Part shown: one piece after another, positions 56,322 through 64,000 of the stretch | How the letters are laid out: each line of letters starts with the position of its first letter | Position numbering within the stretch: position 1 is the first letter of the stretch | From: Ovis canadensis | Taxonomy: Eukaryota; Chordata; Mammalia; Artiodactyla; Bovidae | Assembly (NCBI RefSeq): GCF_042477335.2 | Contig: NC_091246.1 | Span: 21,883,001-21,947,000 of the forward strand | Length of the DNA stretch: 64,000 nt | Reading direction: 5' to 3' | The notes under the pieces: generated by a model | Databases searched by the model: none | What the model was told of the DNA's origin: nothing | Seen by the model: only the letters and a program-made list of their open reading frames with translations | Made by a program: the position numbers and the translations under genes

Positions 56322-56534
56322 TTGTTGTTGAGTTGCTAAGTCGTGTCTGACTCTTTTGTACCCCCATGGATTGTAGCCCGCCAGAACACGTTTGTCCATG
56401 GAATTCTCCGGGCAAGAATACTTCAGCGGGTTGCCATTTCCTACTCCAGGGAATCTTCCCAATCTAGAGATCAAATCGGCAACTCCTGTGGCTCTTGCAT
56501 TGGCAGGTGGGTTCTTTACCACTGAGCCACCTGG
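56322..56534 (-). mobile_element. Bov-tA SINE
   Basis: Minus orientation, ending GAGCCACCTGG. The 10-bp duplication GAAG(T/C)ATGGG is at 56312-56321 and 56535-56544. Confidence 0.88.
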
Positions 56535-56842
56535 GAAGCATGGGATGTCAAATTTTGGACACAAATTCGTGATAATGCCACCATCAATTAATAAATGTTT
56601 CTTGAGTTTACACACAGTGTGTTAAAGATAATATTTGAAAATGTTTTTACTTGCTTTTGTCCTCACATTTCCTTGTTCTTTTTTTCCTGGTTTTATCTGA
56701 AACCAAATACAGTGATTAGCCAAACCCATTTCACTTGCCTTCACTAATCAAGATTGTTTTAAGACTTGTATGTCTTATGACTACATGTCCTCTAAGAGGC
56801 ATGTAGCATAAACAAGATGTTTGCCTGAGTTATTTTCCAGGA

Positions 56843-57229
56843 TGTTGGACTCAGCTCTGTCTAGTTCAGGCTGAGCTGGTTGGGACAGGGTAGCACCACC
56901 GACCCTCTGGCTGGGCACCTGCTGGTGTCCGCTGGGTGACCTTTTGAACATGGAGAGGCTTGTAGATTAGCTACACCTGTGCAGGACCAGAGAATCGCAT
57001 CTTTTTGCAATCACCTTTCGCCCACGCCCTCTCTCGCCTCAGCCAGCACCCCTCTGCTTCTTCATTGGTCATCCCCTGAATACTCCACCCGCTTATCTTC
57101 TGGGGCTTGCATTTGAGGCTTTTTCTCCCATTTCCTCGCCTTGCAAGTAAACTGTCTTTGCTGCGAGCCTCGGTGACTCAGCGTTTTGGCTAGCTCTGCC
57201 TCCCGAAAAATGAACCTGGCTCAGTAACA
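56843..57229 (+). repeat. LTR of the second endogenous retrovirus
   Basis: 387 bp with TGTTGG start and AACA end, an inverted CCAAT element (CATTGG near 57065) and AGTAAA at 57146-57151 as a variant poly(A) signal. It is GC-richer than its surroundings. Confidence 0.65.
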
Positions 57230-57644
57230 AATTTGGTGGGTCAACCAGGAGGTAAGTCCAAACAGGATTTTGCCCGTTGGTTTTGTTGCCCCCTCCCGGG
57301 TGCTGAAAGGCTAAGAGCCTGGGCACTGAGTCCAAGCCGTAGCCGGTCCGTTTGTTACAGGAACGCTCCCTGTGGCTGACCCAAGGAGGGGCCGCCAAGC
57401 TTCCGCACTATTTCCTCTAGCAGTGAAACAAGGGTTTGGGGAGATTTACGGTTTGGAAGATGCCTTTTGGGTAACCTTGTTAAAAAAATACACCTGCCTA
57501 CGTTCTTTGTGGAATCTTGACCCACGGGTCGTGGGTTGGAGGCCCACCTGGCGGGATGTGGGCAAGCAATATAAAAGGCTACCGGTACCTGGGTTAAAGG
57601 CTTGAGACTTCGTTTTTTGATCTTGTAAGGTGGGGCGATGTCTT

Positions 57645-57830
57645 TCAAGCCAGTGATCCCCAACCTTTTTGGCACTGGGGACCAGTTTTGTGGAAGACAA
57701 TTTTTCCTGGGAGGGGTAGAGTGGCGGAATGGTTTCGGTTTCTTTCACCGCTCACCTGCTGTGTGGCCTGGTTCCTATCTGGCCAGTACCAGTGGCTTGG
57801 GGGTCTGGGTCCCCTGTTTTAAGGCAAGTC
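57645..57830. mobile_element. relic of a non-autonomous DNA transposon in the retroviral leader
   Basis: GTGATCCCCAACCTTTTTGGCACTGGGGACC at one end and GGGGGTCTGGGTCCCCTGTTTTA at the other, with GGAAGACAATTTTTCC and GGTTCCTATCTGGCCAG between, resemble a common mammalian hAT-like element with an internal deletion. The family name is not certain and the target duplication is unclear. Confidence 0.5.
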
Positions 57831-58164
57831 CCCACTGGGGGTGCCAATGCTGAAACTGGGCAGCCAGAGGGGGTTGATCCCAGTCCATTCTCCTTTTTCA
57901 ACTTCAGATTTATTTAATTGGAATAAATAATGAGAATACGTACTGTTCCCTTAATATATCAACATACAAAGATGACCCAAGGAGAATGGAAAAAATATTT
58001 TTCATCAATTTTTTTGCAGCCCACAGCCCAGCCTGAGCTGATGTTCAAGGTTTATTACCCATACTCCTCACTTCAGAAGAGCGTAGAAGGTGCTGGATAA
58101 AGCCAGGGAGGGGGCAGTTGGGCTTCATTAAGAACCTCTGGCAGCCCAATACAGGCTGCTGCAA

Positions 58165-58650
58165 GTGCAGCAGAATGCACAGTGGGTCCTGTTTGGGAAG
58201 TCGTGCTGGAGACGGGCCCAAACGGGGCCAAAACACCAGACAAAACACAAACGAGGCCTTAATAAAGCACAAGAAGGAAACAAACTGAGTGAAGATCCTT
58301 CGGAATTTCTAGAAAGGATCTTTAAAGCCTATAGGCATATACAGATACAGTCTCTGAGGCCCCAGAGAATTTAAAGATGGTTAACATGACTTTTATCAGC
58401 GCCTCTAATATACAAAGGAAAGTACAAAAGGTGGGAGGGACTTTGGGTATGCCAATGTCTCACCTTGTTGAGATTGCCTTCAAGATTTCTAGTGGCAGGG
58501 ACGGGGTTTAGGAAGGAGGAACAACAGAGAATGAGACAACAGGCCGCTCCACTGGTGGCTGCCTTAGCACGTTTGGTCCACAGAGCTGGACCGCATCAAG
58601 GACCCCCGCAAGGGACTTGGCAAAAGGTAGGGGACCCCAGGGCCTAAACT
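58165..58650 (+). pseudogene. retroviral gag (capsid) remnant
   Basis: Two open stretches (58165-58374 and 58465-58647) in different frames resemble the C-terminal capsid region of gamma-type Gag. They include the SEFLERI helix and a charged EEQQRMRQQ segment. They are separated by stop codons. No zinc finger was recognised. It is not functional. Confidence 0.55.
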
Positions 58651-58750
58651 TCTCCTCCAATGGATAACCGACACTTGGCACCTCTCTGGCTTACTTTCAG
58701 CTCTTCGCATGGATAAAGCTCATTCTTGCCCCAGGACGTTGGTACATACT

Positions 58751-60505
58751 GTTCCCTTAGCCTCATATGCTTTTTGCTACTTTGCTGTCTAGTCATCTCC
58801 TACTCGTTTTAATGTATATGTCACTTCAAAGAAGACATAACACTTGCCTTACCTAAACCAGGTCTCCCTTCAAAACACTGAGTATTCTGTGGTGGTTCTC
58901 CTTTTCTTCCATCTGACCCTAAATTCCATAGGGGTCAGTAGGAGGTCAATTTTGTTGTATATTCCCAGCTCTTGGCATGATTCTTAACACATAACATGCT
59001 CACTAAATTCCTAGTGAATGATCGTATCACTCAATCCTGGGATATCTGGATCAAAAACTAGGATGGAAGCAAGAGATTAGCTGTTCATTACAAGATTCCC
59101 GTGGTAGTAGAGGGGATGATTGTGAATGACAGGCTAGTTCTAGTACACATCTTGACTTCAGCAAGGCAAGAACAGTTTAACAGCCTTAATGTAACCTCCT
59201 TAAAACTAACTAGGGCAATCTGGTATTCGTGTCTGCCTCCAAGATACTTAACACCTTCAAAGTTCTGGTCATTGCATATAATAGAAAAATCAAGGCAATT
59301 TTTTAGAAACAAAAATGCTATTCCTGGCACTCTTCTGCTCTTTTAATCATACTAGTGCTGTCTCCTCCTGTGTATGGGATTATGCCTACTTACATTCTAA
59401 TTAACTGGAGCTACATATAGCCTTTCTGTCTATCACAGCCTAGAGAGATCTCTAGAATTTACCAAGAGAGTCACCCACATGTTCATAGCTGCTGAGTGCA
59501 GTTTCCTCACACTTAATTCTGTATCTAAATATACTTATGTTTCATCTACCTTCAGGCTCCATGCAAATTCTCTTTATTTCCAAACTAGGCATAATCTCTT
59601 TCAGGCAAATGAAGTGGAACCCTGGCATCCATCTATTTGCAAAGTTTTTTCTGTCAGATCCTATTCTGGGTGCAGAATCAAAGAACTGAAAATGTCATAA
59701 ATAAACCCTCAGGGGCTAATAGTCTCATGAGGTTGCTTATGTCCAATACGTTTTATCAGCTTTTCTTCAGTTTCTTTTCACTTCCCTCTCACAGTGAATC
59801 AGACTTCTCGGGCTCCTCTGGGCTTCTTTAAAAAGAAGAAAAGCTCATTGCAGACGTCATCCTAGGGTGATAGTGACCACTCCTCCTACTTAGAGGGCTT
59901 TATCCTGGGTACCTGGCCCATACAGAGGGGTCTCTAGCCTTAAGAAATGAGTCTCTAATGGCAGGCTTGAAAGGTCAGTGAAGTGACTCGGGCCTAAATC
60001 AGGGGTTACACTGAGGTTGCCTTGTCATATGGAAGGAATCAGACTGACCCAGTGATCCCAGGGATGTGAGCCCAGAGATGGTCCTTGGTTCTAGGTGCCC
60101 CAGTGTTCTGTTCTGTGGAACATCACTGAGCCCTGTATCAGTAACTTCCAAAGGCCAGGAAACTGGAGTCTGTGGCTGGAGACCTCAGAATACTTCTAAT
60201 AGGTCCTTCCAGATTGAAACCAAAGTGAAGAGTGTAAGGGTAACCCTCACTTGGTCAACTTATGTTCTTGGAAATACCATTTGATAGATATTTAGATGGT
60301 CTCTCATTGTGATAAGAAATGGGCAATGTAGAATCAGGAGTCTGCCAGTATTTTTCAGAATGTCTTATGAACAATGAAACTGAGCTGTCATTGCTATTAT
60401 TAAAAGAACTATAAAATATATTTAGAAGATGAATCACTCTGAAGTTGGGCAACATTATACTTGGGTAGCTTATATAGCACCACCTTGGAGTTGTTACATC
60501 TTCTT
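58751..60505. other. intergenic, nothing recognised
   Basis: Unique-looking sequence. Short frames up to 81 codons overlap on both strands. No domain, splice pattern or RNA gene seen. Confidence 0.5.
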
Positions 60506-60519
60506 TGGGTTCACTGTTT

Positions 60520-60825
60520 ATATATATATATGTGTATAGTTATTTATTTTTAATTGGAGGATAATCGCTCTACAATATTGTATTGGTTTCTGCCATACAT
60601 CAGCATGGATCAGCCATAGGTTTAATTATGTCCCCTCCCTCGTGAACCCCCCTCCCACCCCATTGCACCCCTCTAGGTTGTCACAGAACACCAGTTTTTG
60701 TGTCATACAGCAAATTCCCACTGGCTATCTGTTTTACATATGGTAATATTTGTGTTTCTATGCTAGTTTCTCAATTCGACCCATCCTCTTTCTCCCACTG
60801 TGTCTGAAAGTCTGTTCTGTATGTC
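60520..60825 (-). mobile_element. L1 3' UTR fragment with clear target duplication
   Basis: This is minus-oriented L1 3' sequence (AATTGGAGGATAATCGCTCTACAATATTG.. CCCCTCCCACCCC). It is flanked by the 14-bp TGGGTTCACTGTTT at 60506-60519 and 60826-60839. Confidence 0.85.
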
Positions 60826-60839
60826 TGGGTTCACTGTTT

Positions 60840-62754
60840 TGAACAGCCAGATTATGGTTGTGGCTTAGCACTGGGGATGAGTAGGGCTTTCAGCACTTCC
60901 CTGTCTTGCCCATTTCCCCAACTTTTAGTCTGATGTCACTCAAAAGATGTGTATGAGTGTTTATACATGTAAGTGCAAATAAGTTTAGGCCAGAATGAGA
61001 TGGGGGATGAGTTTTAGCAGAGTCAAAGTGACTGATGTTTTACTGATGCCTTAGAAGTATCTATGGGCAGACTGAAGGCAAAGGTAGTTTGCTAGAAAAC
61101 CAGAATGTGCTTCTGAGTGTCTTAAATTCACAAATTCTTTGGCCTAAACACAGATACTCCTTCATGAAAGGACATATCAGTCATGCCTCTATTATGACTG
61201 ATCCCAGTAGGCAGGGAACTGAAGAGAATAAACACTTACAGAGGTCACATCATTGTGAGTATTCAAATACTTGGGGGATGAAGCCTCAAACAAAGGACAT
61301 GAGCCAAAATTCATTTTGTGAATAACTTTTTTCTTTAAAAAAAAAAAAAAGTACAAAAAAAGCTAAGAAGAACCAACATGAAAGTGTTGAGAAAACATTC
61401 TGAGAGATACAGACAAGGAAGCTCCTGCTCTCAAGGAAGTTGCACATTAGTTATCACCATGCTAGAAAAATGAGATGCAGTTAAAAGTCTAGAACAATTA
61501 AAAGCCCCAAAGTCAAGCTGTTGCTTTGGGCTCTAGGTTGTAGATGCTCTGATACCCTCTCTGTAAAATAATACTGTGCAAACTGTAAAATATTCATTTT
61601 CATATAAAGTCCATACAATATGATATACAAAACTGAGTTGACAGGGGATGCTGGTACTGGCTGGTTGTTTGGGAAAGAAGGCTGCAGTGTTACCTGCCAG
61701 CCCAAGGGCATGATTACAGAAAGATCTTGAATTTCTTAACCAGGAGAGGCTATTATCTAAGGATCATACCAACATCCTCAAAACCAGAATTTCCTGCCAT
61801 TGCTTCTGTAACTTAGGTGAGTTTTTCTTATTAATATGTTACTTTAACTTGGGATGCAATCACATGTTAAGTCAGAATATAAAGTTACTTCTCAAAGTAA
61901 TACTTCTTTCTACACAACTCATTTTGAGATTTACCATTAACCAACATTGTTTTCCCTGCAACTCAAAAGTTTTTTTTTTTTAAATTCAAAAATGCCAGAG
62001 GAGGCAGCAACTGTGATAATAAAAGATTAAAGTGAATTATTATATTTCATTTCAGTGTCTACAAAACTGATAAAAGAAGGTTTGTGTACAAATATCACAA
62101 AACAACATCAATCATTGAATAAATGTGGTTCTTCAATGCACACCTGAACAAGAAAAAAAACTTTAAAATTCTGGCATAAATATATTAAAGCTGACCAAAA
62201 AAAAAAAAAAAACCAAAAAAATCAGGGCAAACTACATCACTTCCTCATACAAAAAAATGTACAAAACATTAGCCTCTAACTAGATAAACATAATACTTGT
62301 CTTCACAGTTTGATATCAAGTAACTGTGTCTTGAAGTATCGAATTGGAGGGTGATTTAAAAAAAAAAAACAGCTTGTGACCACGTCAGCCGTTTCAGGTA
62401 ACTTCGGTCATGGAGGCAGTGTGGTTCTGCAAACATAAGCAGATACAATTTTAGTTGACTCATGCACACACTCACTTCCCTCAATATCCCCTTGATTCCT
62501 GTCTCAAGTTCACAGTCTGTTCCTGCTCCGTGAAGTGCGGTTCCAAGGCCCCTCAACTTGTTACCTTTTCTACTAAACCTTCCCTGATTTTTTTTTCAAT
62601 CAAAATAAACTCATCTGTCTTGTATTATACTTAACTGTGTTCTATGAAACATTTGAAGATCTCAAAGTAATGTTAGCTGCATCCCACATTTTTTTTATTT
62701 TTATTATTTTTTTTCAAATGAATTCTTTTTATTTTTTTATTTTTTGTTTTTTTT
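60840..62754. other. intergenic with A-rich runs, nothing recognised
   Basis: Poly(A) runs at 61337-61350, 62197-62212 and 62357-62368 suggest retroposed tails, but no source gene or SINE body was recognised. 62715-62732 repeats a short L1 piece (CAAATGAATTCTTTTTAT). Confidence 0.4.
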
Positions 62755-63148
62755 AAATTTTTTTTTTTAGTTTTTTATTTTTAAAATTTTAAAATCTTTA
62801 ATTCTTACATGCGTTCCCAAACATGAACCCCCCTCCCCCCTCCCTCCCCACAACATCTCTCTGGGTTATCCCCATGCACCAGTCCCAAGCATGCTGCACC
62901 CTGCGTCAGACATAGACTAGCGATTCAATTCTTACATGATAGTATACATGTTAGAATGCCATTCTCCCAAATCATCCCACCCTCTCCCTCTCCCTCTGAG
63001 TCCAAAAGTCCGTTATACACATCTGTGTCTTTTTTCCTGTTTTGCATACAGGGTCGTCATTGCCATCTTTCTAAATTCCATATATATGTGTTAGTATACT
63101 GTATTGTTTTTCTTTCTGGCTTACTTCACTCTGTATAATCGGCTCCAG
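62755..63148 (-). mobile_element. young L1 3' end
   Basis: The poly(T) start and 3' UTR (ATTCTTACATGCGTTCCCAAAC..) to TAATCGGCTCCAGT are about 90% or more alike by eye to 1590-1970 and 52690-53050. It is 5'-truncated and flanked by T-rich sequence (TTATTTTTTTTT), which may be the target duplication. Confidence 0.85.
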
Positions 63149-63465
63149 TTATTTTTTTTTAAGTGTTTTAATTTTGAACATTTCTAATCTTTGAAAAATT
63201 TCCCTATGATGTATTCTGAGCCATGAATTTTCAGAGCAGTGAGTTTAACATTTTCAAATGCATAGCTGTTTTGGTTTAAGGTATCTTTGAATTTCTGGAG
63301 AATGTCATCTGTGTGATGATCTATTGAATAGATTTTTTTTTTACACAAATTTTTTTAAATTATGAAAATATAACACTGAATGCTTTTAAAGTTTCTTGCT
63401 TTGCTTTATAGTCTTACATGTAGTTTGTTTTAAATGTTTGTGTTTTGAGGATTATATATTACCTT

Positions 63466-63719
63466 GCTGCTGCTAAGTTGCTTAAGTTGTGTCTGACTCT
63501 GCGACCCCATAGACGGCAGTCTACCTGGCTCCCCCATCCCTGGGATTCTCTAGGCAAGAATACTGGACTGGATTGCCATTTCCTTCTCCAATGCATGAAA
63601 GTGAAAAGTCAAAGTGAAGTCAGTCAGTCGTGTCTGATTCTTAGCGACCCCATGGACTGCAGCTTACCAGGCTCCTCCGTCCATGGGATTTTCCAGGCAA
63701 GAGTATTGGAGTGGGGTGC
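63466..63719 (-). mobile_element. BOV-A2 SINE
   Basis: Minus dimer: GCTGCTGCTAAGTTGCTTAAG to GAGTATTGGAGTGGGGTGC. Short flank repeat TACCTT at 63460-63465 and 63720-63725. Confidence 0.85.
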
Positions 63720-64000
63720 TACCTTATTAACTTTTTACTGTATTTTGTTTGTTTTACTGAAAAAAGTGTTAAAATCTATGATTGCAGTTTTATCCACTTT
63801 TCCTTGTAGTTCTGTTAATTTTTGTTTATGTGGTTTGTGCACAATAACCCTTATCTCATTTTATATAACATATATAATCCCACCTTCTTTCAGGCCTAAG
63901 GCTTTCTCTTTTGTTTGAACTTAAAATTCCCAGTTTATGGTACTGATAATACCTTAAGAAACGGTGGCTTTAGAGCTAATTGATTATTATGGGTTTCCAG

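Larger units (their letters stand above)
56843..58750 (+). mobile_element. second endogenous retrovirus fragment: LTR, leader and broken gag
   Basis: An LTR (56843-57229, TG..CA) is followed by a primer-binding-site-like TTTGGTGGGTCAACCAGGA and a splice donor AG/GTAAGT at 57252. A long leader interrupted by a DNA-transposon relic follows. At 58.2-58.65 kb are gag-like frames (PSEFLERIFKAYRH; FRKEEQQRMRQQAAPL) with stops. No pol or env is seen to the right, so the element is truncated. Confidence 0.7.

Noticed and set aside
57093-57853. Several overlapping frames of 70-106 codons in GC-rich sequence
   Set aside because: They lie in LTR, retroviral leader and a DNA-transposon relic. Low stop density follows from base composition.
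1-64000. A previously undescribed multi-gene system
   Set aside because: Outside the acyltransferase pair and mobile elements I found no set of linked coding regions with shared features. Claiming one would go beyond the sequence.

Overview
The window is mammalian, from a bovid ruminant and most likely cattle or a close relative. The evidence is the repeat content: many BovB (RTE-type) LINE copies, the ruminant SINEs Bov-tA and BOV-A2 (the latter with AGC-repeat tails), CHR-type tRNA SINEs, young bovine L1 and endogenous retroviral LTRs. There is no operon, no CRISPR array and no bacterial-type gene layout.

Two members of one gene family lie in tandem on the + strand. The first (about 4.3-25.7 kb) is a dead copy resembling BAAT, bile acid-CoA:amino acid N-acyltransferase. 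It has a lost start codon, three in-frame stops, a truncated second coding exon and a frameshift at the catalytic cysteine codon. The second (41.7-47.7 kb) is an intact three-coding-exon gene for a 419-residue protein of the ACNAT/BAAT/ACOT family. It has a serine nucleophile and keeps the Asp328 and His362 positions.

The main structural observation is that a degenerate endogenous retrovirus (about 11.7-25.1 kb, minus strand) sits exactly on the intron 3/exon 4 boundary of the BAAT-like pseudogene. The old acceptor (AG/GTC) is stranded on the left of the provirus. On the right, the LTR end plus the duplicated target bases rebuild an acceptor-like sequence (pyrimidine tract, ACAG/GTT). The provirus was later hit by a near full-length BovB in pol, a SINE in integrase, a solo LTR inside that SINE, and other elements.

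Layout: 0-4.3 kb, repeats, including a twin-primed L1. 4.3-11.7 kb, pseudogene exons 1 and 2 and introns with BovB and SINEs. 11.7-25.1 kb, the provirus. 25.1-25.7 kb, pseudogene exon 3. 27.1-32.8 kb, a head-to-head pair of BovB copies with nested elements. 33-41.7 kb, upstream region of the ACNAT-like gene, with SINEs and a 79-bp mariner-type palindrome. 41.7-47.7 kb, the ACNAT-like gene. 47.7-56.5 kb, old and young L1 (including a second twin-primed copy) and SINEs. 56.8-58.7 kb, an LTR with primer-binding site, leader and broken gag of a second endogenous retrovirus. 58.7-64 kb, mostly unassigned sequence with L1 ends and a BOV-A2.

I did not find an undescribed defence-type or enzymatic system. 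The points of interest are the retroviral insertion at a splice junction, the fate of the duplicated acyltransferase genes, and several well-delimited retrotransposition products.
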